Positions 33,099-42,047 of a stretch of DNA of 64,000 nt are shown in pieces. Position 1 is the first letter of the stretch. Each line of letters starts with the position of its first letter. This stretch comes from Paenibacillus woosongensis. Its GTDB lineage: Bacteria > Bacillota > Bacilli > Paenibacillales > Paenibacillaceae. The translations under genes and the position numbers were made by a program. Location of the stretch: positions 52,156 through 116,155 of the forward strand of contig NZ_WNZW01000013.1 in NCBI RefSeq assembly GCF_009725165.1. The letters run 5' to 3'. The notes beneath the pieces are model-generated. The model saw only the letters and a list, made by a program, of their open reading frames with translations. It searched no databases and was not told the origin of the DNA.

Positions 33099-34610
33099 TT
33101 ATTTCCCTCCCGTTGCGGCTTGCATAATATTTTCTTGCGTCGCTTCACGCCAATCGAACTCGCGTACGAATTCCCCTTCGCTCATAACCAGAATCCGGTC
33201 GCTCATGCCCAGAACCTCCGGAAGCTCCGAGGAAATCATAATAATGGCTACGCCTTGCTCAACAAGCTGATTCATTAAATGATATATTTCGTACTTCGCT
33301 CCAACGTCAATCCCCCGGGTCGGCTCATCCATGATGAGGATTTTCGGATCGGACATCAGCCATTTGCCGATGACGACCTTCTGTTGATTCCCTCCAGAGA
33401 GCGTACCTACGGCCGTTTCGAGCGAAGCTGTTTTCGTCTTTAAATCCTGCACATACCGAAGGCCCCATCTAATTTCTTCATTCTCGTTAATGACTCCAAG
33501 CTTTGACACTTTGCTCATCGTTGCCATCGTCGTATTCGTCTTCACGTCCATATTCATTACGAGTCCCTGACGCTTGCGGTCCTCGCTAACCAAAGCAAAA
33601 CCCGCCTCGATTGCATCGGTCACCGACCGGATGCGCACCGGCTTGCCTTCGATCAGTACTTCTCCTGTAGCGCGCCCTTCATAGGCGCCAAATAAGCTGC
33701 TTACCAGTTCGGTACGCCCGGCCCCCATCAATCCGGCGATTCCTAAAATTTCTCCCTTGCGTAAAGTGAAATTTACATCCTCAATCACTTTTTGGTCCCG
33801 TTTCTCGGGATGCCATACATTATAGTTCTTAACCTCAAGCACAATCTCCCCAGGCGTATGCTCCACCCTTGGATAACGCTCCGTCAGCTCGCGGCCGACC
33901 ATAAGCGACACAACCTGGTCATCGTTCGTTTCATGGCGGTCCAGCGTCGTTACTGTCTGCCCGTCGCGCAGCACCGTGATCGAATCCGCCAACTCGAACA
34001 CCTCCGGCATTTTGTGCGAGATATAAATGCAGGAAACCCCTTCGCTGCGGAGCTGATTCAGAATATTCATCAAAATGGCGACTTCGCTTTCTGTCAATGC
34101 AGCCGTCGGTTCATCCAGGATCAGAATTTGCGCATGCTTGGACAGCGCTTTGGCGATTTCTACGAGCTGCTGCTGGCCGATGCCCAGGCTGCCGATTTTC
34201 GTGTTCGGCGAAATGTTCAGCCCTACTCTTTTCAACCAGAGGGCAGCATTATGATACAGCTCATCCCAGCGGATAACCCCGTGCCTTTGCGGCTCCGCCC
34301 CGAGAAAAATATTCTCGCCCACCGTCATATCCTTCACGAGCGCCAGCTCCTGGTGAATAATCGTAATGCCCGCCTTCTCCGCATCTACAATGTTGTGAAA
34401 CTCCTTCTTCTCCCCGCCGATGAGCAGATCCCCGCTATAGGTTCCCGCCGGATACAGACCGCTCAGCACCTTCATCAGTGTTGACTTGCCCGCCCCGTTC
34501 TCGCCGCACAAGGCATGAATTTCGCCTTTCCGCAGCTTGAAGTTCACCTGATCCAGCGCCTTGACGCCCGGAAACTCTTTGCTGATGTTCACCATCTCTA
34601 ACACGTACAT
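33099..34610 (-). CDS. xylG: Xylose-type sugar ABC transporter ATPase
   Basis: This 503-residue double ABC ATPase is of the CUT2 class. The first domain has GENGAGKST, SLGIGQQQLVEIAKAL as signature, and ILILDEPTAALT. The second has the weakened Walker A GLMGAGRTEL usual for this class, LSGGNQQKVVIGKWL, and ILIMDEPTRGIDVGAKYEIY. A GAAGGAGAT site precedes the ATG. It lies 121 bases after xylF; that gap contains a 7-bp hairpin. Confidence 0.92.
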   Translation of the reverse strand: MYVLEMVNISKEFPGVKALDQVNFKLRKGEIHALCGENGAGKSTLMKVLSGLYPAGTYSGDLLIGGEKKEFHNIVDAEKAGITIIHQELALVKDMTVGENIFLGAEPQRHGVIRWDELYHNAALWLKRVGLNISPNTKIGSLGIGQQQLVEIAKALSKHAQILILDEPTAALTESEVAILMNILNQLRSEGVSCIYISHKMPEVFELADSITVLRDGQTVTTLDRHETNDDQVVSLMVGRELTERYPRVEHTPGEIVLEVKNYNVWHPEKRDQKVIEDVNFTLRKGEILGIAGLMGAGRTELVSSLFGAYEGRATGEVLIEGKPVRIRSVTDAIEAGFALVSEDRKRQGLVMNMDVKTNTTMATMSKVSKLGVINENEEIRWGLRYVQDLKTKTASLETAVGTLSGGNQQKVVIGKWLMSDPKILIMDEPTRGIDVGAKYEIYHLMNQLVEQGVAIIMISSELPEVLGMSDRILVMSEGEFVREFDWREATQENIMQAATGGK

Positions 34611-34656
34611 AGGCTCTATCTCCTTCTAACGCCGAGTTATCGTAAAGGGAGGGGAC

Positions 34657-34682
34657 AGCTGAAGCCTTTTGCAATTTCAGCT
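34657..34682 (-). other. Intercistronic hairpin between xylF and xylG
   Basis: AGCTGAA pairs perfectly with TTCAGCT, about 50 bases past the xylF stop. There is no T run, so it more likely protects the xylF 3' end and lets the binding protein be made in excess. Confidence 0.4.
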
Positions 34683-34731
34683 CGAACTTCAACTGCCCGC
34701 TTATCCCTTGCCGGATTCACTTAGCTAAAGC

Positions 34732-35835
34732 TTACTGCTGCGGCCATTGATCTTTAGGAACGTTCTTGTAGACATCCTCCAGCTTGTGGAAGCCGTCCTC
34801 GATGAGAATAGAGAGCTCATCCTTGCTAACCGGAATCGGATCGAGCAATACAGACGGCACATCGAATTTGCCGTTGTAAACGGACGTGTCCGTGGCAATG
34901 TCTTCACCTTTTGCAGCTGCCACGGCCATTTCGGCCGCTTTTGTGGCGATCGATTTAATCGGCTTATACACGGTCATCTGCTGCGTGCCTTCCGCAATCC
35001 GCTGCACTGCGGCCAAATCCGCATCCTGTCCGGATACCGGAATTTTGCCAGCCATGCCTTGAGCGGTCAGGGCCTGTATAGCTCCGCCTGCCGTACCGTC
35101 ATTCGCTGCTACAACGCCCTGTACGTCGTTCTTCACGGCGGTCAGCGCATTTTCCATGTTCTTCAAGGCTTCTTCCGGCTTCCAGTCTTTGGAGAACTGG
35201 TCATATACGATTTTGATGTCGCCTTTCTCTTCCAGCGGCTTCAAAATGTTCATAGCCCCCGTCTTGAACATATGCGCGTTGTTATCCGTATCAGCTCCGC
35301 CGATGTAGACGATGTTCCCTTTCGGCGCTTGGTCGATGACCGCCTGGGCCTGAAGCTCCCCGACCCGGACGTTGTCAAAAGAAATATAATAGTCCACTTC
35401 CGCATTGTTGATCAGGCGGTCGTACGCGATAACCTTGATGCCTTCTTTATGCGCCTTCTCCACGATCGGCGCGGTCGCTTCCGCATTGTGCGCGATAACG
35501 ACAAGGACGTCTACGCCCTGCGAAATCAGCTGCTCTGCCTGGCTAAGCTGCGTAGCATCATCGCCGTTAGCAGCCAGCACCTTCACATCCCCGCCGAGCT
35601 CCTTCACCTTGGCCGAGAAAATATCCCGGTCCTTCTGCCAGCGTTCCTCCTTCAGCGTATCCATCGACAGCCCAATGACGATCTTGCCGTCGTCTTTGCC
35701 TGCGGCTGCATTTCCTGTTCCTGTGTTGTTCTTCGTATTCGCGCTGCCGTCCGACACCACGCCGCAGCCTGCCAATGAAGATGCCAGCAACAATGCAGCT
35801 AAGCTTAACCGTAACAAATGACCGTATTTTCTCAC
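34732..35835 (-). CDS. xylF: D-xylose-binding lipoprotein
   Basis: This lipoprotein receptor of the xylose ABC transporter has 367 residues from a GTG at 35835. AAAGGGG precedes that GTG by about ten bases; the ATG seven codons earlier has no site. The lipobox is SLAGC (Cys about 24), followed by a Thr/Asn/Gly linker. The mature part resembles E. coli XylF as I recall it: ERWQKDRDIF, QGVDVLVVIAHN, GIKVIAYDRLI, YYISFDNVRVGELQA, GTAGGAIQAL and SGQDADLAA. This is the strongest basis for calling the transporter xylose-specific. A likely CcpA site lies upstream. Confidence 0.9.
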   Translation of the reverse strand: MRKYGHLLRLSLAALLLASSLAGCGVVSDGSANTKNNTGTGNAAAGKDDGKIVIGLSMDTLKEERWQKDRDIFSAKVKELGGDVKVLAANGDDATQLSQAEQLISQGVDVLVVIAHNAEATAPIVEKAHKEGIKVIAYDRLINNAEVDYYISFDNVRVGELQAQAVIDQAPKGNIVYIGGADTDNNAHMFKTGAMNILKPLEEKGDIKIVYDQFSKDWKPEEALKNMENALTAVKNDVQGVVAANDGTAGGAIQALTAQGMAGKIPVSGQDADLAAVQRIAEGTQQMTVYKPIKSIATKAAEMAVAAAKGEDIATDTSVYNGKFDVPSVLLDPIPVSKDELSILIEDGFHKLEDVYKNVPKDQWPQQ

Positions 35836-35868
35836 TCTTTCTTCGCCCCTTTTCATCGTATAAATATT

Positions 35869-35882
35869 TGATTGCGCTTACA
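35869..35882 (-). promoter_or_regulatory. Probable CcpA (cre) site upstream of xylF
   Basis: TGATTGCGCTTACA fits the cre consensus TGWNANCGNTNWCA except at one position. It lies 34 bases before the xylF start, consistent with catabolite repression of xylose uptake. Confidence 0.65.
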
Positions 35883-36021
35883 TTTAAATCTTAGCACCGG
35901 ATATGAAGCTGCGGGCGGGCAATTACCTGCATTTGTTTGCTCTCCACCTTCAATGGATTGCGGCCTAATGTAATCATTTTCATGGATAGCGCTTTCATAG
36001 CACAATTTTGTTCTATACAAC

Positions 36022-36051
36022 AAAAAAGTCCTTGTCGGTTAACAAGGACTT
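36022..36051 (-). terminator. Intrinsic terminator of the three-component regulator operon
   Basis: AAGTCCTTGT pairs perfectly with ACAAGGACTT around six bases, then TTTTTT. The stem includes the last codons and the stop of the response regulator gene. Confidence 0.85.
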
Positions 36052-37619
36052 GGCTTCTCCAGCTGCTGACGATACTCAGTAGGTGTCATTCCCGTCGTCT
36101 TCTTAAAGACACGGCTGAAATAGTTCGGATCATTATAACCTACCTCAAAACAAATCTCCTTCAAGCTGAGGCGCTGTTCTCCGATCAGTCTTTTGGCCTC
36201 TTCCATACGCAGCCGTGTTACATAATCAATGAAGTTCTCACCGGTATGCTGCTTGAATAATTTGCTGAAATAATACGGGCTTAGATTGACGTATTCAGCA
36301 CTCTGCTCCATCGAAATGTCTTCTTTGTACTTCTGGCCGATATAGAGCAGCGCCCGCTGCAGCACATGGGAACGGCCGCGTTCCTTTTCCTCCTTTAGGC
36401 CATCGATGAACGTATCCAGCCACAGCTGCGCGCCCTGCCTTAATGTTTCCCGGTCCTCTATGGCGCTTAACGAACTGATTAATTCTGCCCCATCCCCAGC
36501 ATGCGTGCCCCGGCTTAAATATAGAAGCAATCCAATCACCTCTCCCCGCAGACGCGGCAAATGGGCAGGCTCGCTCTCCACCAGCCGTTCCCAGAACAGG
36601 GCAAACCGGTTCGCCGCCTCCAGTTTATCCTGCCGCAGCAGCGCATCCAGCAGCTTCTTCTCTTCGTCAAGCGTAATAACCCTCTGTCCCGAGCTTTGCG
36701 CAATATCATCATAATGCCGGACACTGACGAGATCATGATCATCCGCGCATACGCGGACGGCTTCCCGGTACGACCGGCTCATCCCGTCCCAGCCTTCACG
36801 GAATGAACCAATGCCGACGGACACGGTGAGATGGAATCGTTCCTCGATGAGGTTCTTTACCCGTTCGCCCCACTCGAGTGATTTCACGCGCTGGGAATAC
36901 CCCGGCTGACCAGGAGGCAAAGGGATGAATAACGCCATCTGATGCCCGACCACAGGACTGACAAGGCAGGAGAGATTGGGCTTGGCGAACTGCTTGACGG
37001 CTTCGTAGACTTCTTTTTTGACGAGCTGGAACCCTTCCCAATCTTTGGCGGCATGCCGGGCAAAAGACAACACCATCGCATACCCCTTCTGCCACTGCAA
37101 ATTCAATAAATGGGCCAGCTGCTCCACCTCGATCTCCTGCACGCATTCCAGCATCAGCATGAGTGACAGCTCATTCTCCGCCAGCGGCAGCAGCTGAGAC
37201 AGCTTCTCCTGCATTTCCAGCCGCTCATCCCTCTCCCGCCGCGCTTCTTCCGTCTCCGCGATCAGCGTCTTCAGCACCTCGAGCACCTCCTCCCGCTTGG
37301 CCGGTTTGAGCAGGTAGTCCCGTACCCCCAATGCCAGGCTCTCCTTGGCATAGGTGAAGTAATCATGAGCCGTAATCATCACGATCCTTGTCGCCGGATA
37401 CTTCCCCAGTATTTCCCGCACCGCCTCGAGCCCTTGAATCCCAGGCATTTTGATATCCATAAAGATAAAATCTGGCCGCGCCTCCTCCGCGAGTTGAATG
37501 GCCCGTCTGCCGTTCTCCGCATGGAGAAACGTGAAGGTATCCGGCAGCATATGCCGGATCATCAGCTCCAGCCCCTCGCGTTCGAGAGCTTCATCATCCG
37601 CAATAAGCAAGGTGTACAT
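36039..37619 (-). CDS. AraC-type two-component response regulator (YesN-like)
   Basis: The protein has 526 residues from the ATG at 37619, which has GGGGGG eight bases upstream. Residues 1 to about 120 are a receiver with acidic LIADDEALE, phospho-acceptor Asp in FIFMDIKMPG, and the Lys of LLKPAKREE. A middle region of about 270 residues follows. The C-terminal 100 residues hold two AraC helix-turn-helices (MEQSAEYVNLSPYYFSKLFK, LKEICFEVGYNDPNYFSRVF). It is co-transcribed with the histidine kinase and the binding-protein sensor, and probably activates xylFGH just downstream. Confidence 0.92.
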   Translation of the reverse strand: MYTLLIADDEALEREGLELMIRHMLPDTFTFLHAENGRRAIQLAEEARPDFIFMDIKMPGIQGLEAVREILGKYPATRIVMITAHDYFTYAKESLALGVRDYLLKPAKREEVLEVLKTLIAETEEARRERDERLEMQEKLSQLLPLAENELSLMLMLECVQEIEVEQLAHLLNLQWQKGYAMVLSFARHAAKDWEGFQLVKKEVYEAVKQFAKPNLSCLVSPVVGHQMALFIPLPPGQPGYSQRVKSLEWGERVKNLIEERFHLTVSVGIGSFREGWDGMSRSYREAVRVCADDHDLVSVRHYDDIAQSSGQRVITLDEEKKLLDALLRQDKLEAANRFALFWERLVESEPAHLPRLRGEVIGLLLYLSRGTHAGDGAELISSLSAIEDRETLRQGAQLWLDTFIDGLKEEKERGRSHVLQRALLYIGQKYKEDISMEQSAEYVNLSPYYFSKLFKQHTGENFIDYVTRLRMEEAKRLIGEQRLSLKEICFEVGYNDPNYFSRVFKKTTGMTPTEYRQQLEKPSPC

Positions 37620-37649
37620 GGCTATCCCCCCATATAGAAATCCAATCAT

Positions 37650-39086
37650 TTAAGCCGCCGTACGAAACGGCAGGGCAAAGAGCACGGCAGTACCCGCCCC
37701 CTCTGCGCTGTCAATCTCAATCCGCTCCTGCCCGTCGAAGAATAAATGCAATCTTTTGAACACATTATGCGTACCCAGTCCGGTAGATTGTCCTTTTCTG
37801 CCGCCATAACGCGGCGCTTCCTCGCGAATCGACTGGAGCAGCATTTGCGCCGTCTCTTCGCTCATTCCGATGCCGTTGTCGCGAATTTCGATTTCCACGC
37901 TGTCTTCCGTATAACTAATGCCGAGTTTCAGCATCGCGCCCGCCTCCATCTGCTCGATACCGTGCACGAATGCGTTTTCAAGAATCGGCTGCAGCGTCAG
38001 ACATGGGATCATGCAGTCCAGCGCCCGTTCGTCAATGTCCATTACAAATTCGATCCGGTCGCGGAACCTCGCCTTCTGGATATTGATATATTCGGTCACA
38101 TGCTCCACCTCTTCACGGAGCGGAACCGCCTGATCCAGCTTCTGTAAATTGTATCGCAGCAGACGCGAGACGGAAACAGCAAGATCGCTCGTCCGAGTGG
38201 CCCCTTCGATGTAGGCGAGCTTGGAAATCGAGTTCAGTGTATTGAACAGAAAATGCGGATTAATTTGGCTTTGCAGCGTTTTCAGCTCCAGTTCCTTGAC
38301 CAGGCGGTCTTTCTCCAAACTGTCCATATTTTCCGCCATCAGCCGCTGTATGTTATCGATCATACCGTTAAAGGCGCGGCAGAGAATGCTGATTTCATCA
38401 TGGCTGTCGCTTTCCGGCGCCTTCGTATCCATCCGTCCCTTCGAAATCTGCTTCGCGGTAGCCACAAGGCGGCGGATCGGCTCCGTAATGCTCTTCGACA
38501 GCCAAAGGGCGAGCAGAATACTGAGCGCCCCCATGGTGATTACGAGCAAAATGCCCAGCGTATTCAACCGCTCCGACGTAAACATCATCTCCTGATAGAT
38601 CGGCTTGTACTGCTCCAGTTCAAGGTCGACAAGCGCCTGGGCTTCCTCGCGAATGAAGCGCTCTGTTCTCTCCGCTTCTATATACTGCCCCGCCATTGTG
38701 CCCGAATCCTGATCATCGATTCCAGCGATCATCCCTTCCGCCTGCTCGATAAACGTATCGATAATATTACGGTAATTGACCAGCGGCAGATCGCTGGGAC
38801 CGATGGTAGCCAGGCTGTCCAGCTCTGCTCGCAGCATTTTTACGTTGTTGAGATGCTTGATAACCTCCGGCATGCTTTCCGCATCCATTTGCATAATGTA
38901 GCGGTTCATCGACCGCATATTTTCCCCGACCTCATACGAAACTTCTTTATATAACAGAATTCGGTTCATCATGAGATGATAGCTTTCCTGCACCGTCTTG
39001 CCGCTCTCGAATAGGAAATAAGAAACAGAGCTCAGCAGAAGCACCAGCAGCGGAATAACAGTAAACAGCTTCTTGCGGATCGTCAT
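37650..39086 (-). CDS. LytS/YesM-type sensor histidine kinase
   Basis: The protein has 478 residues: membrane helix at about 8-26, an extracytoplasmic helical region of about 150 residues, a second helix at about 175-195, a HAMP domain (KSITEPIRRLVATAKQI), then the His_kinase region with the phosphorylated His in QSQINPHFLFNTLNSIS and an HATPase domain (ILENAFVHGIE, DNGIGMS, GLGTHNV). The start overlaps the stop of the sensor-protein gene by four bases (ATGA). The outer helical domain is the expected docking site for the binding protein. Confidence 0.93.
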   Translation of the reverse strand: MTIRKKLFTVIPLLVLLLSSVSYFLFESGKTVQESYHLMMNRILLYKEVSYEVGENMRSMNRYIMQMDAESMPEVIKHLNNVKMLRAELDSLATIGPSDLPLVNYRNIIDTFIEQAEGMIAGIDDQDSGTMAGQYIEAERTERFIREEAQALVDLELEQYKPIYQEMMFTSERLNTLGILLVITMGALSILLALWLSKSITEPIRRLVATAKQISKGRMDTKAPESDSHDEISILCRAFNGMIDNIQRLMAENMDSLEKDRLVKELELKTLQSQINPHFLFNTLNSISKLAYIEGATRTSDLAVSVSRLLRYNLQKLDQAVPLREEVEHVTEYINIQKARFRDRIEFVMDIDERALDCMIPCLTLQPILENAFVHGIEQMEAGAMLKLGISYTEDSVEIEIRDNGIGMSEETAQMLLQSIREEAPRYGGRKGQSTGLGTHNVFKRLHLFFDGQERIEIDSAEGAGTAVLFALPFRTAA

Positions 39087-40066
39087 AAGCTCTCTCCCTC
39101 CTGCACGTTGCTGCGATCCAGCACCTTAACCTCGGTATAATATGCGGGAAGCAGCTGCTTTCCCTGGAAATGGTCATATAGCAGCTTTACCGCCATCCCG
39201 CCCATCAAGTAGGGCTGCTGAGCCACCGTCGCTTGAATCCCTCCGCTGCGAATCGCAGCCAGCGTCTCCTTCTGATTGTCAAAGCCGATAATCGTCAGAT
39301 CATCGCGCTTCAAGCTCTTGGCCGCTTGCAGCATCCCTAACGCATCCGTGGCGCTGGTGCCAACCATGATGCCGATTTCCGGATGCTCCCGCAGCATCTC
39401 TGACGCCTGTTGAATCGCCTCCATATGCGAAATGTTAGAGCTGCGCACAGCGACAATCTCCAGCCCGCCGTACTGCTCCACAACCTGCTTCAGTCCATCC
39501 AAGCGCTGCAGCTGGCTCTCGGCAAGTTCGCTGCCGATAATGACGCCGATTTTGCCGGATCCGCCGGTTCTTTCAACGACCAAGCGTCCCAAGCTCTCCC
39601 CTGCGGCCAAATTGTCCGTACCTACGTAGGCCAGCCGGTTGCTATCCGGCGCATCCGTATCAATCGTAACGACTGGAATGCCTCGCGCCACCGCCTTATC
39701 AATTAGCGGTGTAAACTTCTCCTCGTTCAGACCCTGCACAATAATCGCATCCACGCGGGCGGCAATCGCTTTTTCCAGCAAATTCAGCTGCTCGTCCATG
39801 TTGTTGCGAACCGCTCCGACAAATTCGATATCGATCCCATACTCCTCCGCCGCTTGCTGCGCCCCCTTCTCTACCATTTCCCAATAAGGATGATAACGTT
39901 CCTGCTCGATGAGCACGATATGATATCGCTGCGTCCCATTCCCCTCATGCCCCTGTAATTCCCTCACAATGCTGCTCATTTTCCCGGAATGATGCGCGAA
40001 GCCGATAAACAGATATGTAAGTAAGCCAATCAAGACCGTCGCGGCGGCCAGCCATTTTTTGTCCAT
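39083..40066 (-). CDS. Membrane-anchored sugar-binding sensor protein (XylFII-like)
   Basis: The protein has 327 residues from the ATG at 40066, which has GAGGTG six bases upstream. An N-terminal helix (LAAATVLIGLLTYLFIGFA) anchors a type 1 periplasmic-binding domain (HIVLIEQERYHPYWEMV, DAIIVQGLNEEKF, IPVVTIDTDAPDSNRLAYVG, IGVIIGS, IIGFDNQKE). There is no lipobox. Its operon with a LytS-type kinase and YesN-type regulator next to xylFGH matches the XylFII-LytS-YesN three-component system described in Clostridium beijerinckii, in which the sensor binds xylose and activates the kinase. Xylose as ligand is inferred from context. Confidence 0.82.
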   Translation of the reverse strand: MDKKWLAAATVLIGLLTYLFIGFAHHSGKMSSIVRELQGHEGNGTQRYHIVLIEQERYHPYWEMVEKGAQQAAEEYGIDIEFVGAVRNNMDEQLNLLEKAIAARVDAIIVQGLNEEKFTPLIDKAVARGIPVVTIDTDAPDSNRLAYVGTDNLAAGESLGRLVVERTGGSGKIGVIIGSELAESQLQRLDGLKQVVEQYGGLEIVAVRSSNISHMEAIQQASEMLREHPEIGIMVGTSATDALGMLQAAKSLKRDDLTIIGFDNQKETLAAIRSGGIQATVAQQPYLMGGMAVKLLYDHFQGKQLLPAYYTEVKVLDRSNVQEGESL

Positions 40067-40085
40067 CCCCATCACCTCAATGACT

Positions 40086-40114
40086 ATCCTACCTGCAAGT
40101 GTAAGCGCTGGCAA
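40086..40114 (-). promoter_or_regulatory. Promoter of the sensor operon overlapping a CcpA site
   Basis: TTGCCA and TAGGAT are 17 bases apart on the minus strand. TGTAAGCGCTGGCA at 40100-40113 (plus-strand reading) fits the cre consensus except at one position and overlaps the -35, so CcpA would repress. Confidence 0.65.
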
Positions 40115-40261
40115 TGGGGTGTTTTCCGTCACTTTGTATCTGGACCGTGTCCACCTCCCCTATCCTTCACCTTTAGCACATTTATCGATAAGTAGCCACT
40201 AGATAGATTCATTCTCCTTACAAACTACATATTTTGTTACATCACGAAAGGAGCTGATCCT

Positions 40262-40645
40262 ATGAAAATCTCAGAAGCCCTGTGTAAACGCTTAGCCAAT
40301 ATCCCTGGCGGAACAGGCATGTCTAATGGCAAAAGCTGCTCGATCATGATTGAAAGAAAATTAAACGCAAAAATCCTGGGAAGAAGATATGAAACCGAAT
40401 ACGAAGTGACGATTCAATCACTACAAAACGGAACGACTCTTAACACTGGGGAAATTACACTACTACAGTCCGAGGTTCAGCGCTTTATTAATGCGGTTCG
40501 AAAACGAAATATCAAAGTAACTGCAATTCATAACCATTGGTTATTTGAAAAGCCTAGACTGATTTATCTGCATATTGAATCTGTTGAAAATCCCATCGTG
40601 TTTGCCAGAAAATTAAGAGCCGCTTTAAACGTTCTTAAAAAATAG
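40262..40645 (+). CDS. DUF1259 (LppY/LpqO-like) family protein
   Basis: The protein has 127 residues, with AAAGGAG about nine bases before the ATG. The segment VTAIHNHWLFEKPRLIYLHI is the signature of the DUF1259 family. Many members are longer exported proteins with two copies; this one is short, with no signal peptide. A terminator follows. The function of the family is unknown. It is the only plus-strand gene between lexA and the right edge apart from the IS gene. Confidence 0.75.
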   Translation: MKISEALCKRLANIPGGTGMSNGKSCSIMIERKLNAKILGRRYETEYEVTIQSLQNGTTLNTGEITLLQSEVQRFINAVRKRNIKVTAIHNHWLFEKPRLIYLHIESVENPIVFARKLRAALNVLKK

Positions 40646-40669
40646 GTTCGACTAGTCCAGTCAGAAAAA

Positions 40670-40695
40670 CCCCCTAGCTCCCACAGCGCCAGGGG
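40670..40695 (+). terminator. Intrinsic terminator after the DUF1259 gene
   Basis: CCCCCTAGC pairs with GCGCCAGGGG (imperfect), followed by ATTCTTTATT, about 25 bases past the stop. Confidence 0.65.
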
Positions 40696-40734
40696 ATTCT
40701 TTATTCATACAGCCAGTGCGCAGGCTGCGCCTGC

Positions 40735-40865
40735 AAGCTGGGTCCGGATTGCGGACGCTCCGACAAATTCAATATTGAAATCGATATACCGATACGATTG
40801 GATATTGCTTCGTTCCACTCCCCTCATGTCCCTGTAACTCTTTCTCAATGATGCTTTTGAAGTTG
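40735..40865 (-). pseudogene. Decayed partial duplicate of the XylFII-like sensor gene
   Basis: The plus-strand sequence CGCTCCGACAAATTC at about 40758 matches the sensor gene near 39810, and CCACTCCCCTCATG followed by CCTGTAACTCTTTCTCAATG at about 40815 matches its 39935-39975 region with a few substitutions. The order is the same, but about 90 bases between the two blocks are missing. One minus-strand frame still reads IDFNIEFVGA where the intact protein reads GIDIEFVGA. The rest is out of frame. It lies 1 kb upstream of the intact gene. Confidence 0.7.
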
Positions 40866-40867
40866 AG

Positions 40868-41350
40868 CTATGCTTCTTCATTGTTTTTGGCATCCTGCTT
40901 TTTAATTTGATCACCAAGCTTCCCAAGCAGGGTAATCAGGACGTACAGGAATAACGCTAGTAAAACCTCCGTCTGAATATTGCCGATTTCCACGCCGTCT
41001 ATCCATTGATCAATCATATAGAGCATCACACCAAAAATAATAATCAGCAGAATTTCCTGCACTACACGCGCTGCCCATACGGGCCGATCCCCGAACAAAT
41101 GCCTCCGCAGGCTGTCCAGCATCGTTCCGATGATGCCCAGGAAACCAATCCCCAGCAACAATAATCCTATAAAGGCAAACGCCGATCCAATCGAAGAAAT
41201 GCGGAGCTGAATAAAATGGAAGCTTTGCAGCGTATAGACTGCGAATACTAGAATAGAGATCAAAACAAGGAGAATTCCCGCCAACACGAGCCATAATAAC
41301 GTGCGTTCTCCCATGCTGTTTTTGCTCAAGACTTCAGACACCTCCATCAT
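40868..41350 (-). CDS. Multi-pass membrane protein of unknown function
   Basis: The protein has 160 residues with four predicted helices, at about 18-42, 54-76, 96-112 and 126-142, and a charged C-terminus (GDQIKKQDAKNNEEA). No motif is recognised. The start may be the ATG at 41350 or the one a codon later. It lies directly beside the decayed sensor fragment, in a region that looks rearranged. Confidence 0.65.
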   Translation of the reverse strand: MMEVSEVLSKNSMGERTLLWLVLAGILLVLISILVFAVYTLQSFHFIQLRISSIGSAFAFIGLLLLGIGFLGIIGTMLDSLRRHLFGDRPVWAARVVQEILLIIIFGVMLYMIDQWIDGVEIGNIQTEVLLALFLYVLITLLGKLGDQIKKQDAKNNEEA

Positions 41351-41412
41351 CGTTAATCTATGGTCTTCCGGTAGTTCTGCTGGAAATATTGGTATTCAAG
41401 CTGGAGGAGCAT

Positions 41413-41874
41413 CTAGTCTTTCTTTTTATAGTAACCCAGAGCCCAAATCAAAATCCACTCGAAGATATGATAGAAGACGGATACAGATAAGGCAGCCCAT
41501 ATGCTCTCTATAAATACCCCTTTGAACAAACCCGCAAGCCAATAAATAATAATACTATCTGCAATAATTGTTATCGCATTTTTTGTATAAACAGATATTT
41601 GTCTATTCAAAATATATCTCATTACCGCAACTATAAGTGGATTAATCAAAGTCTCGAATATAAGAAAGCCAACGAGGATGTAAATAGAAAACACAAGCAA
41701 ATCAGGATATTGCTCATAGTCCATTATGCTGCTTATTTCCGATAAGGAGTAAAAGTATAGACTGTACAAGAAAGCAAAGCCAATGATTGGTGCTAGAATA
41801 AGTAAGGCCAGTAACGGTACAAGCCATAGCTTTACTTGCCAAGGCGCAGGCTCTTCATGGTCTCGGCGATCCAA
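41413..41874 (-). CDS. Membrane protein, possibly YrvL-like
   Basis: The frame encodes 153 residues from a TTG at 41874, with at least three helices (LVPLLALLILAPIIGFAFLY, VFSIYILVGFLIFETLI, the C-terminal ESIWAALSVSVFYHIFEWIL). The helix spacing is reminiscent of YrvL regulatory proteins, but this is weak. The open frame continues upstream through a further hydrophobic helix (LLFVAILFLALCCIL) to an ATC at 41946, which has AAGGGGGG nine bases upstream, whereas the TTG has no convincing site. Either the true start is a rare ATC, or an ATG has mutated and the gene is impaired. Confidence 0.6.
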   Translation of the reverse strand: MDRRDHEEPAPWQVKLWLVPLLALLILAPIIGFAFLYSLYFYSLSEISSIMDYEQYPDLLVFSIYILVGFLIFETLINPLIVAVMRYILNRQISVYTKNAITIIADSIIIYWLAGLFKGVFIESIWAALSVSVFYHIFEWILIWALGYYKKKD

Positions 41875-42047
41875 ATATTTAATGATCTCGTTCAGGATAC
41901 AGCATAGCGCTAAGAATAAAATTGCAACAAACAGAAGATTAGTGATTTTAATTTACCCCCCCTTATAATAAGATGCATTTGTTATAAATATACAATATAT
42001 ACTTACGTATCCAATCGCAAAAATTAAGGGGCATTGTCCGCAAAAGT

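Noticed and set aside
34747..35778. A 343-codon plus-strand frame opposite xylF
   Set aside because: It is antisense to an unmistakable xylose-binding protein, with no site and no domain pattern.
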